Source of the DNA: Ignelater luminosus
Taxonomy: Eukaryota > Arthropoda > Insecta > Coleoptera > Elateridae
Direction: 5' to 3'
Assembly: GCA_011009095.1 (NCBI GenBank)
Contig: VTPC01091310.1
Location: forward strand, 102,467 to 166,466
DNA: 64,000 bases
A program made the position numbers and the translations under genes. This document shows, piece by piece, positions 22,017 through 32,634 of the stretch. The notes under the pieces were generated by a model. It had not been told where the DNA came from. It was given only the letters and a program-made list of their open reading frames with translations, and made no database searches. Position 1 is the stretch's first letter. The number at the start of each line of letters is the position of its first letter.

Positions 22017-23288
22017 CCAGGTGTATACCTATGAAATGAGACTTTCAGCTATTAGACCACAGATGTCGCTAGGAGTATTTTTAAACTGTCCCAAATGTCT
22101 TATTTTTTTCGTCTGTCATCTGTCAACAATATTCAATTCATTGTTTGTGATGTTTCATACAACAACGCATTTTTGTCGCTCTTAAAAATGTCGAATTTCG
22201 TGCCTTCAAACTACGATTTGCGGACATCGTTGATTTTCTGTTATCAATTGAAGAAAAACGCTTCTCAAGCTCATCAAATGCTTATAGAAGCTTACGGTGG
22301 ACATGCTCTAAGCAGAGCACAGTGCTTCAGGTGGTTTGAGAAATTCCGAAGTGGTGATTTTAGCGTGGAGAACGAGGAACGTGGCCGGCCACCGAAAAAG
22401 TTTGAGGACACCGAATTGCAAGCATTGTTGAATGAAGATGATTGTCAAACGCAAGAAATGATGGCAGAGCAGTTGGGAGTGACCCAAAAAACCATTTGCA
22501 AACGTTTGAAAGACATGGGCATGATTTTAAAGGTCGGAAGATGGGTGCCGCATGAACTGACTGAAAGGCAGCAAGAGAACCGAAAAACCACTTGTGAAAT
22601 GCTGCTCTCCCGGTTCAAAAGGAAGTCTTTTTTGCATCGAATCGTTACGGGTGTATTTCTCCAATCCCAAGCGTAAACGATCGTATGGTCCGCCCGGCCA
22701 CAAGCCAAAATCAACGGCCAAACCAAATCGCTTCGGCCGCAAGGCAATGCTGTGTGTTTTCTGGGATCAGCATTGTATGATTTGGTACGAGCTATTAAAA
22801 CCAGGTGAAACAGTTGACGGTGCACGCTACCAACGACAATTGGCCGATTTGAACAGCGCTATACACCGAAAACGCCCAGAATATGCCGATCGGCGTCACA
22901 AAGTAATTTTTCTTGATGACAATGCACCACCACATCGAACAAGAGCGACCCGGGAATTGGTGGAGACGTACGATTGGGAACCGCTGGTGCATGCGGCTTA
23001 CTCACCAGACTTGGCGTCTTCCGATTATCATTTGTTTGCATCGATGGGCCACGCACTTTCCGAGCGGCGCTTCAATTCTCACGAAGAAGCCAAAAAATGG
23101 CTCGATGATTGGTTTGCGGCCAAAGACGGCCAATTTTTTTGGCGCGGCATTCACAAATTGCCTGAGAGATGGGTAAAATGTGTCGCTAGCGATGGCTATT
23201 ATTTTGAAGATTAAATTTGTAACCATTTTTTGTTAATAAACGTTTAAAATTGAAAAAAAAAGTCTCATTTCATAGGTATACACCTATG
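22017..23288 (+). mobile_element. Mariner element nested in the foldback element
   Basis: TIRs AGGTGTATACCTATGAAATG... at both ends, with TA at 22015-22016 and 23289-23290. The element carries a nearly full-length transposase gene with a short deletion. It is younger than the foldback element it interrupts. Confidence 0.88.
22188..23214 (+). pseudogene. Mariner transposase with a small deletion at the first catalytic Asp
   Basis: The N-terminal HTH half (ALSRAQCFRWFEKFRSGDF, EERGRPPKKFED, WVPHELTERQQENR) is in one frame to about 22645. It continues in another frame with YFSNPKRKRSYGPPGHK, FLDDNAPPHRTRA (second Asp) and AAYSPDLASSDYHLF (third Asp, 34 residues on). At the switch, the family's GDEKW motif is missing: the text reads IVTG then VYFSNP, consistent with a deletion of about 14 bp between short GGGTG repeats. 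Otherwise well preserved, which suggests recent activity. Confidence 0.88.
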
Positions 23289-24030
23289 TAGTACTACATT
23301 ACATCTTGTAGGTCATCTTATAGGGCTATGACGACCAATTCACCGTCAATACGTATTATTAAGATAGTTTGGAACGTGACGAATGCGCTGGTGCAGCATC
23401 ATGTTGAAAAATTAGTGTATTTTTTAAGCGCAGCCCTCTTTGCTTACAAAATACAATACAACAAAATTACACTAATTTTTCAACACGATGGCGCACCTGC
23501 GCATTCGTCACGTTACAAACCATCTTAATAATACGTATTGACGATGAATTGGTCGTCATGGCCCTATAAGATGACCTGCAAGATGTAATGAAGTAGTAGG
23601 TACTGTTCTGTTAAAAATTGCTAGAATTCCCTTCTTTTGTTTTGTTCAAAACACAGAAATGTATAAATGTACATCTACGTATGCATAATTCAAATATTAG
23701 TTGCAACTACTGTTTCTAAGCACAGCCCTCTTTACTAAATGTGGTTATTTAAATTAACAAAATTGGCGTTTTTATAAAATAACGCTTAAACCACCGCAGA
23801 TTCCATTTGAAAATATAATTTAAAGTATTTTTAGGTTAGGCTTCCGGAGGCACTATATAGCTTTCTGCTTTCAATTTTTTTCTATCTGCTAACATAAAGC
23901 TGTCATTTTACTAGAGCGGAATCTTGGACCACCCTGTATATCAAAATAATAATTACGTCTCATAAAACTTTGTTATTCCAACGCGATAAACTTTCTACTT
24001 TATTGAATAACATGTATAACAAGTAAATCC

Positions 24031-24187
24031 AATGAGTAGGTTAGTGACGGTACTTCCTTAAGTTTTTGATTTTTATTTAATTTTCTCTACCGGTTTCGTT
24101 CTAGGAACATCATCAGAACGAAACCGGTAGAGAAAATTAAATAAAAATCAAAATCTTAAGGAAGTACCTTCATTAACCTACTCAATA
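24031..24187. repeat. Long hairpin (arms about 75 bp)
   Basis: The left arm from AATGAGTAGGTTAGTGACGG through TTTTCTCTACCGGTTTCGTTC is repeated inverted on the right (GAACGAAACCGGTAGAGAAA ... AACCTACTCAATACAT), with a short loop (AGGAACATCATC) at about 24113. Probably a non-autonomous foldback unit. Confidence 0.8.
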
Positions 24188-24315
24188 CATACCTTAAGCT
24201 ATGGATCTCCAATACACACAAGTAAATCCAATTTTGTTGTGATTATTACGTAGTCATGGTAAAATTCAATAATTTTATAAAAAAAATTTTGTATCTTTAA
24301 AGCCTTCTTCCCCAG

Positions 24316-24558
24316 TTAATTAATGCTCAGTAAATCCATATCTCTGGTACAGTTTTGTATCTCAGTAAGGAACAATCCATTAAAAAGTGCTGCAAAATAA
24401 ACGGTTCTACTTGCCACCTGGCCCGTGTAGGCTTCTGATACAGTATTATTAGCTACTAATGAGTGAACCACAAAATTTGTCGCGTCAGTTGGCCATGAAC
24501 AAGGAAAATAGATAATCCAGTATGTCGAGTTACTAGAATATGACATTACAGATTTCAA
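24316..24558 (-). CDS. Unidentified minus-strand open frame, 80 codons
   Basis: Reads SSNSTYWIIYFPCSWPTDAT, then NFVVHSLVANNTVSEAY and FNGLFLTEIQNCTRDMDL before a stop. The composition is protein-like, with two Asn-X-Ser/Thr sites and Cys residues, but I do not recognise a family and no splice partners are obvious. It may be a fragment of a transposon or of a lost gene. Confidence 0.2.
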   Translation of the reverse strand: MKSVMSYSSNSTYWIIYFPCSWPTDATNFVVHSLVANNTVSEAYTGQVASRTVYFAALFNGLFLTEIQNCTRDMDLLSIN

Positions 24559-25258
24559 GATTGTTTTTATGGCAGATTAAGTATGCTGTCACTTTGAAAA
24601 CTTAAAAGGTATTGCTTTTTTGATAAACATGGTTTTCACTCAAAAACAGAAGTTTTTTTATCAAAAGTTTCGTTAGGAATGGTAGAAGAAGCAATGATAA
24701 TTGATAGTATTCTGCTCTGGATATGTTTTCTAGTTTCAAAAATCAATTTCCACATTTAGTAGTGCCACTACATCTAATAAATGACCATAGTTCACGTAAA
24801 ATCTGATTCATCTTAACTGTTGATAAACGTATGACTTAAATATAAACAAACCTACGTCATTCTGTCCATAGTCAACCGAGGATACAAACTTTGTGGATTA
24901 CTTGTTATTAAAATACAGTGCTAGCGAGAATGTTTGTCCGTGCCGCTCTCGTGTTTGCACTACAACCTTACTTACTTACTTACTACATGAGGGTTAAAAC
25001 TATAACAGTCGTGTGCATCAGGGTGCGCTTATGCAATTATTAAAAACAATAACAATAATGACACAACTGAATTAACAAACAAGGAACTCGGTAAAAACAC
25101 ATTTGACAGAACAATAACATAGAAATCTTGTAACATACCGTATGTCGCTAAATCCACCTTGAAAACTGGATGCAAATATTGATATTATACCAGTAGAAAG
25201 TAGTGTAAAATTAGGACAAACCATCTCGATAACTTTGTATTACTCACACTTTTTCCAG
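24559..25258. other. Array-1 intron just before the shared exons
   Basis: No coding feature seen. It ends with the acceptor CACTTTTTCCAG at 25247-25258. Confidence 0.45.
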
Positions 25259-26047
25259 GCAAATTCAACCGTACAATACTTACAAGATATCAACGTAAAA
25301 GATCCCGAATTACAAAAAGAGGTAAGAACGCTAACCTTATAATTATTGAAATGAGAAATTCCTTTATTTTAATAGAAATATTTTTTCAGCTACAGTTATA
25401 TTCTCTTCAGATGATGCACAATAAATTAACGTTAACAATATGTGGATTTTTTAAATTAGAATACGCTCTCATCTTTAAGGTACGTACGTTTTCGCTCCTG
25501 AATGAATGAATAAATGAATGAATGTATTATACAATAGGTAATCATGACCATAAGAAGCTAAAGAAAGCTAAACACAAAAAAAATAAACATAACGAATTTT
25601 ATTTAATTAAATCTAAATAATATAAAAACCTACAGTGCCACGTAACACATTTGAAAAATAATAAACAAAATAAAAATTAAGAATAAACAATTAAGAACGC
25701 ATTCATAACTATGAGACAAAAACTGATCTGGACTTTCTATAGTTGGTAATTCAGTCTTTTGTTAACACTATAGTACACGTACTACTTTATATATAAATGC
25801 CCATGCATTTGCAAATCTTATGAAGACTTTATTTACATACCTTATGCAGAACATATGAATATATAAGACTTACAACTAATGCGCCAAAGATATGTTACAA
25901 GCATGACCTTCTAATACTTCTACTTGTAAAATGCATATTATACATACATGTACGTATAGTAAAAATTTTTTCTGTTTTCAGATCTTGGCAGCAGTTGTTA
26001 CCAATCTGATCGTGCTACTTCAGTTTTATACTATTATTGAAGATTAA
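25259..26047 (+). CDS. Shared C-terminal exons of Gr array 1 (exons 2-4)
   Basis: Three phase-0 exons: 25259-25321 (63 bp, ANSTVQYLQDIN...), 25390-25479 (90 bp, LQLYSLQMMHNKLTLTICGF...) and 25982-26047 (66 bp, ILAAVVTNLIVLLQFYTIIED, stop). They supply the end of the last intracellular loop and TM7. The SLQxxHNKLxxTxxGFFxLEYxL block and the final QF match the insect Gr C-terminal signature, but the usual TY of TYhhhhhQF is TN here. All donors and acceptors are GT-AG. Since only this one set follows the first exons at 7965-20797, it is inferred to be used by all of them, as in Drosophila Gr28b. Confidence 0.9.
25480..25981. other. Intron 3 of Gr array 1
   Basis: 502 bp, AT-rich, with GAATG/AATGAATGAATG short repeats at 25500-25525. 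Nothing else recognised. Confidence 0.5.
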
Positions 26048-26628
26048 GCGATTAATTGTAGTACATTGTGCTTGTAACCCGTTCATTTGGAACTGGATAT
26101 TCTAATACCCTAAATAAATCAAGAAAATGAGTAACTGATAGCGAATGTGTTAAAATAGACTAGAAGTTAAGCATGTTTAAACCTGAGACTAATGTTACTA
26201 ATTTACACAAATCTCTTATGTTACTTTTTTGATCGATCGGGTACTGCAGGGTCGCAACTTACATAAAAGTATTTCTACTTAATTTTTATTTTACAATTTG
26301 ATTAAAAATCAAGTAGCAATGGAAAATGTGAAATAGTAAACCTCGATGTCAAAAGTGTATAGAACATTGAGCGTTGGGCAGTTTAAGGCTAGGCAATTAC
26401 TTTTTTTACTTTATTAAGATTAAGCAGGCACTTTAGAAACAAAAAGAAGTTGGTTAATATGCCTTTTTGCAACTTCCATCATCCACACAACAGTGTGATA
26501 TTTTAACTTATTATTGATATAATATATACCATTAAGACCTAAGTTTGTAATTTTCATTTAAATAAACAGTCAACACCATAAAGTTGTAATTGTGGAAATG
26601 TCAATATAATTGTGATGTACTGTTTTAG
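26048..26628. other. Gr array 1 3' UTR and flank
   Basis: Contains an AATAAA at 26113-26118, a likely poly(A) signal for array 1. The rest is AT-rich without features, ending in the acceptor TACTGTTTTAG at 26618-26628. Confidence 0.5.
26113..26118 (+). terminator. Poly(A) signal AATAAA of Gr array 1
   Basis: AATAAA 66 bp after the array-1 stop codon. Confidence 0.6.
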
Positions 26629-26724
26629 GGTAACCCATTTATAACAAGAACCTTTCAGCGTCCGGTTGTCAACAAGAAAGAAGCTTATGATGGAGTAAAG
26701 TCTGCAATTTCAAAAATTAGATAA
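26629..26724 (+). CDS. Orphan terminal exon of an unidentified gene
   Basis: After a good acceptor (TGTTTTAG) 31 codons run to TAA: GNPFITRTFQRPVVNKKEAY then DGVKSAISKIR. The text is protein-like (basic, no low complexity) and unlike Gr sequence. AATAAA motifs follow at 26854 and about 26881. I cannot name the family or find its upstream exons. They could lie 5' of array 1, which would make the Gr array nested in its intron, or this could be a retro- or translocated fragment. Confidence 0.4.
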   Translation, partial: GNPFITRTFQRPVVNKKEAYDGVKSAISKIR

Positions 26725-27779
26725 TTTGCAATCATCCAGATCTATAGATTTCTTAATTTCCATTGTAGCTACATTTGTTTTCAAAGGACTGTATTTTTAA
26801 TTACACCTTGGACTAGAGGTACTTCCTTTCGAGACAACTCCCTACGGTTTCACAATAAAAACCTAGAAAACTACTTTGGAAATAAATAAAGAAAAACTTG
26901 TTGAGAGTACCCCAATATTTCAAATACTTAGAATTTTTACTAGATTGCTTGCTCTCACTTCAATGAGTAATTAATTAGTAGTAATTATTAGTAGCTATTT
27001 CTCATGATGTTCCCTGAAATAAACATGTGCTAGCCGCTACTGGCATCGAATGATAAAACCATTACAGTAGTATGTTAGATAAATAGAAATTTGTTTCACA
27101 AAAATGTTATTTTCCCCGTTTTATACATTTGAGACAAAAAGCTACTATTTACCACCCATGATTAAAACGTTCATTTTGACTGTTTTGTACTGTTTGTCAG
27201 ACAAAATTCAAAATTAAAGAAATGTATAACTATACTTCGTTCAGGATAACGAACTATTCGGAGTAAACAAAATTACTTACTATCTTACTGGCTATGATCA
27301 AGCTTGTTTTATACTAGGCGGGTTCGAATTCTGAGAAAGCAGAGCAAACAGAACAAGACAAATCTGACGTCACTGATAGAGCGCACCAAGCATGCAAGCC
27401 AGAAACATGTTCTTTCTTTTATTCGTTAGAATAACCTTCCTTGGGCAGAATTCTAAAAACGTGTTTTCACAATCTATAACTGACCTATTGAGTCTCAGGA
27501 ATTAAAAACTTCGGTTTACGATTTTCGACAGTCATTGGGAATCAAGTGTCGACCATAGAAAAAACACTTTCCAAATGAAATACAAGGAAACGAGATATAA
27601 ATAATATCCAAAAAAATTTGGATTTCTCAACAATATCAAGGACACCTATAGAAATAAACCAAATTATTTTTCTTTAACTATAGATTCTTCAGAATTTACT
27701 ACTAGACAGCTGTGATCTCCATTTGTGAAAGATTTTTGACTGATTATTAGAAATCTTATCTTTTGGTGATAGACTACTA
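26725..27779. other. Spacer between array 1 and the next mariner
   Basis: About 1 kb, AT-rich, with AATAAA motifs near the left end. No other feature recognised. Confidence 0.4.
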
Positions 27780-29072
27780 CGAGGGCTGTTTGACGGAAGT
27801 GTGACATTTCAATAAAGAACAGGTTTAGCCTAGATTTTTTTTATTATTTTTCAACATAGTTCCCTTCAAGTGCTACACACTTAGTCCAACGACTTTCCAA
27901 TTTCTTTAAGCCTTCTGAGAAATGTTCTTTTGGCAACTCGTCAAAATAGGCCTGCGTTGCAGCAATAACCTCTTCATTTGATGCGAATTTTTTTCCTGCG
28001 AGAGATTTTTTCAAATTCGGAAATAAAAAAAGTCTCTTGGGGCCAGATCCGGTGAGTATGGTGGATGGGGAAGCAGTTCGTAGCGTAATTGTACCAATTT
28101 AGCGGTTGCAATTGCAGATGAATGAGATGGGGCGTTGTCGTAATGAAAGAGCACTTTCTTACGTGCCAAATGTGGGCGTTTTTTCTTTAAGATAACATCA
28201 AAACGGGTCAATAAATCAGCATAATATTGGCCAGTTATTGTTTTACCCCTTTCCAAATAGTCAATATGGATTATGCCTTTAGAATCCCAAAAAATAGTCG
28301 CCATGACCTTATTAGCCGAGTGACCAATTTTAGTCTTCTTTGGTGCACGTTCGTCTGGTGATATCCATTGTTTCACTGTTCCTTTGTCTCAGGGGTATGG
28401 TGGTGGATCCAGGTTTCGTCAACAGTCACATATCGGCGAAAAAACTCAACTGGATTACGTTGTAACATGACCAAACATTGATTTGAAGGTTGAACACGAA
28501 TTCTCATTTGGTCCACTGTGAGTAATCGCGGCACCCATCTTGCCGATACCTTTTTAATATACAAATGTTCGTGTAAAATATTATGCACCCGTTCGATTGA
28601 GATGCCAACAGCATCAACTATCTCGCGCACTTTCAAACGTCGATCAGCCATTACCATATTATGGATTTTGTCAACGATTTCCTTAGTAGTGACCGTTTGT
28701 AAGGGCCCGGGGCGTTCACCATCGTCAGTGCTCATACGGCCAGTTTTAAATGAATTAAACCACTTGGAAACCATTCCATGCGATGGAGCAGATTCACCGT
28801 AATATTTCCGTAATTTCTCCTCAGTTTCTTTCACTGTTTTTTTCCACGTAAAAAATAATGTTTAATTAAAACACGAAATTCACGTTTTTCCATATTTACA
28901 AAATAGCACAAACTTGATTGATTTCTATGACTGTCAAATGTATACTATTTCACAGATTGACATGAAATTTGGAGGTTAAGCCTCTAAAAGACTGACGTAT
29001 ATGCTAATGTTTTCGATTTACCGATATCAGCGCCATCTAGCGGAAAGTCACGCTTCCGTCAAACAGCCCTCG
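27780..29072 (-). mobile_element. Mariner element, nearly full length
   Basis: TIRs CGAGGGCTGTTTGACGGAAG / CTTCCGTCAAACAGCCCTCG, flanked by TA at 27778-27779 and 29073-29074. The transposase gene is on the minus strand. It lies just upstream of the first exon of array 2. Confidence 0.92.
27844..28893 (-). pseudogene. Mariner transposase with frameshifts
   Basis: Starts at the ATG at 28893-28891 (MEKREFRVLIK...). It shifts frame in an A run after LRGKK, again after VDETWIHHHTPETKEQ, and again after APRDFFYF. All three catalytic Asp are preserved: VDETW, HYDNAPSHSS, and PYSPDLAPRD 34 residues later. It ends EGNYVEK. Near-complete but not translatable as one protein. Confidence 0.88.
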
Positions 29073-29321
29073 TATTTCAATATGTTCATTCGAATGCGCC
29101 AATTACCCTGAAAAATAAACATAACCATTATTTGCTATTAATTCATTTAATTTAAGGGGAAATATATTTTATAGCTATCCCCGCCTAACAAATTAAAATA
29201 ATACATCAAGAAACTCTAGTTAAATGTATCAACACATTAAGTTGTCAGTGCTTGTAACAACGTATTATTGATTTTCTCTGGGAAAAATAATCTACCATTC
29301 GTTATTATTAAATAGAACAGT

Positions 29322-30227
29322 ATGATTTTGTTTTCACCAGCAAAAAATTTAGCAGAATCTTTAAACCCGTTAAGCATGTACGCTAGAATTATAGGAGTAG
29401 CTCCATATAAATTAAACATCAATAATGATAACGTAGTGGCTGTACCAGACAAAATATTATTTGCAATAAGGATAATATTCATCCCAGTTTTTGAATATTT
29501 TATTACGGAGAAACCTACAAATATACTAGATGTAGATGGCCATGGACTCATTTTAATTTCTCTACGATCTGTTATGCTATACGTAAATACTATTACTTGT
29601 GGTTTATATGTTTTACTGGGTTACTTACAAAGGCATAAAATTGAACATGTCGTAAGAAAACTACTACAGCAAGGCAATGAACTGCAGCTTCTAAATATTA
29701 AAGCAAATTATGTGAAAGATCAACTGATTGTTATCTTTTTTATCATCTTTCAAGTAATTAAGTTGGCTTTTATAGTTTTATGGTTAATGCTATATGCACA
29801 AGACCATCATTTGTATGTTGCGACATACATAATAGTTATACTACACAGCTCAAGTATACATCTGCATTTTGCTATTTTTTTAATAATAATGTTTAACAGA
29901 TATAGGGTTTTAAACCAGCATTTAAAATCGTTCGGAAAAAGTAAACGTCAATACAATATTGAATTGTTCCAGATATTTAAAAAATTAAATGACAATCGCA
30001 CAAGTTTGTTAAGAACAACACGTGTTTTATTGAAAGCGTTTCAAATACAGATTGTGATAAGATTGGCTACTATATATTTGACAACAAACTATTCGTTATT
30101 CTTTTTATTTAAAAGTTTAAGATCAGAAAATGGTAGAAACTATGTATGGCTAAGAACGTATTTCTTCATTTTTGATATGTCGGAAGTAGTACTTTTAGCC
30201 ACCGTATCCAGTCTTGTAACAGACCAG
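29322..30227 (+). CDS. Gustatory receptor, alternative first exon 2a of array 2
   Basis: 302 codons up to CAG|GTAAGG (phase 0), giving 376 residues with exons 45368-46985. Family features: IIGVAPYKLNINND (about residues 23-36), the DGHGLIL block, YLQRHKIEHVVRKLLQ in the first intracellular loop, HLHFAIFLIIMFNRYRVLNQ, and YFFIFDMSEVVLLATVSSLVTDQ before the donor. The frame is intact. It is the most 5' and most diverged first exon of array 2 and has no recognisable partner in array 3. The open frame reads three codons past the donor, but TM7 requires splicing. Confidence 0.88.
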
Positions 30228-30294
30228 GTAAGGCTTGTCTAATTATTTATTCATAGACACACATCATAAAGATACAGACTTTTCTTATGTTGAT

Positions 30295-30323
30295 ATTGAT
30301 TATTATTATTATTATTATTATTA
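30295..30323 (+). repeat. (TTA)n microsatellite
   Basis: Nine or so TTA units shortly after the donor of exon 2a. Confidence 0.85.
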
Positions 30324-30383
30324 GTTATAATTTAACGATATTGAAATTTCCATAATTGTCCTAGAAAAGAAATTTATAACTAA

Positions 30384-30991
30384 AGGGCCCCTCAGACGAT
30401 CAGTAGTACTGACAATATTTCCAAATATTGACAGTATTACTGATGGTCTGAGGGCAAACACTGACGTACTGTCAGTATACTGATATACTTTCGGGATTCT
30501 GAAAGTATTCCATCAGTAATTGTAGGTGTGGTCAGTATACTGATGAAATAATGATGAGGGGCGTACTTGTCAGTACAGAGCACGACACCATGGATCCATG
30601 ATCGCCAGTCGCCTCTCTCGGGCATGATTCTCTTGATAGTGACGGGGAAGAAGATGTAAATAAGAAAACATTTATATATATTTATATGATTTATTACGTT
30701 CAAATGGCCTAATTTATTTTTTTTTTTGAAAACCACTTTCTCGCCCAACGTCTTTTTTAGTTTGTCTTAAGTTTGCTAAAACAATAGCAAGACAAGCTTT
30801 TTGTTTATTATTCATTTCTTTACAAACACGACAATTTTCTCTACAGACGATTGAAAAACCGAACCACACCTAGTCAAGGTAAAAGCTGATTAGATACTGA
30901 TGTACTGATGGCAAATTGACCGTGTGAAGGCAATCGTCAGTATACTGTCAGTAAAAATATTGTCAGTATTACTGATCGTCTGAGGGGCCCT
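30384..30991. mobile_element. Harbinger-type MITE with TAA target duplication
   Basis: The left end AGGGCCCCTCAGACGATCAG matches the inverted right end CTGATCGTCTGAGGGGCCCT. TAA flanks both sides (30381-30383, 30992-30994), as in PIF/Harbinger insertions. Subterminal CAGTATACTG and GTCAGTATTACTG motifs are repeated many times, in both orientations. The 608-bp element has no intact transposase. Confidence 0.88.
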
Positions 30992-31938
30992 TAACGTCAA
31001 TCGGCATAATAAATACACGCCGGCAAAATTTATTGTAACAAATGTCCATGGAATTTTAACAAGAAGTATACAATGCAATAGATAGATCAATAAATATAGT
31101 TATAACACTATGTAAATCCTTAATATATTGAATTGAAAAACGAAGAGAACAACATGTCACGCTTTTATAGAACACTTCGTATTTTGGAAGAAATCCCAAG
31201 ACGAAGAGGTAGCTATTCCGTGCAACTTCTTCAAGTAACATTTTGTTTTAATTTCTACAAATAACGACGCTCAGAACACCCTGTATAACTAACAGAAACT
31301 GTTGGCGAATGGTCTCTGCAATCTTTCTAATAAAATTAATATTGGAGCTATTCTGCAAGCAATTGTTACTACTAATAATTAGATGGCCTCTAAATCTCGT
31401 TGCCATGAGCATGACTACGGTCAACCAAAATCTTTATTCTGGCATTTAACGGTCCTCTAATAGTGTAATTTTCGGCGATCTTTTACAAAAACTCTTCATT
31501 GATTTATTTTAACTTAATACACTACACCTGCTACAGTCAAACGCATTCTAGAACGATAGATCATAGACTAAAATTCACTTTTTGTTTCTACTACTCCTGA
31601 CAGTCAACTTTGATCTTGTAAAACTTGTCATGATTGTGTGATGCTGGCTTTAGAATCTAAGGTTATTTAATTCCAAAGTTTAAACTGCATAGTTGCAATT
31701 ATCTAGAAGAGTATTTGAAAATTTAAAATGCTAGGCATCAAAATACATAAGAAAATGATCGACACATACCTTCAATTACGTTATAAAATGCCAACGATAA
31801 TTAAAATATCTCTGCTATTTAAGCTATAAACATAGCCTGAAATAGTTAAAACTCGAAGTTGAAGTAATACTTGGCAATGACTGAAAGTAAAAGGAAGTCG
31901 ATTTAGGTTTTCGAACACATTATTTGCCTTTTTACTTA
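30992..31938. other. Array-2 intron segment
   Basis: No gene seen. One transposon-end motif, AACACCCTGTATA, lies at about 31279 without a partner. Confidence 0.4.
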
Positions 31939-32378
31939 CAGCTGTTTGATACTATGCTAAATTTTGTGGAAATTTTATAAAGTATAAGAATTTTTACAAA
32001 AATTTCTTTGAAAATTTCTGGTACATTGTTGTAGCGAGTTGTATGCAACTATGCATAATTTTTTACAAAATTTTTAATGTATCAATCTATTACAGCTGTT
32101 TGCAGTGTCCTTTAATCAACTTTAATGCGACTCGTAAACATAACCTCAAATAACAGGGAAGCAAGCAAACGTGCAGACGATCAGCTGATGTCGGTACATA
32201 AACGCGCTCACGTTTACTGTGCATTTTCTGCAAGAAATTTGCCAAATTGTAGATGTTCTATTAAAATTTTATTGACAAAAATTTCTATGTAAACTCCGTT
32301 TCCAACGACCGAAAATTTCTAAAAAATTAATTTGTAAAAAACTTTTTAGAAAATTTAGCATAGTGTCAAACAGCTCTC
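31939..32378. mobile_element. Inverted-repeat (MITE-like) element
   Basis: CAGCTGTTTGATACTATGCT at 31939 is repeated inverted at about 32356-32375 (AGCATAGTGTCAAACAGCT). The arms continue with AAATTTT-rich similarity. A further internal CAGCTGTTTG copy lies at about 32094. Confidence 0.65.
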
Positions 32379-32634
32379 GGAAAAAGAAATTGCACCTTCG
32401 ATGAGATGACTGACATTAATTTGTGGGACATAAATTACAAGGTTACAGAAAAGTGGTTATGCACATTTTCAATGTAAACCAACTACTTTATTACCTTTTA
32501 CCATAGATATGAAAGATCTTTAAATTTCCTATTAATTTTATCAAAATCGAAAAAACAAAAGAGTTACGACAAAAAAAGTAGCGCCCTCTAGTCTGTCCAC
32601 TTGAAAACATTCTTGAAACACAGAATTTACATCA

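Larger units (their letters stand above)
21238..23936. mobile_element. Long-arm foldback element carrying a nested mariner
   Basis: Ends CAGGGTGGTCCAAGATTCCG / CGGAATCTTGGACCACCCTG, flanked by TA. The arms are hundreds of bp long: the block GAGGGCTGTGCTTAGAAACA at about 21880 recurs inverted at about 23720, and the two arms nearly meet around 23430, where GTCACGTT palindromic sequence is found. The centre still encodes QHDGAPAHSS in one frame, which looks like a remnant of the second catalytic motif of a Tc1/mariner-type transposase. A mariner copy sits in the left arm at 22017-23288. Confidence 0.8.
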
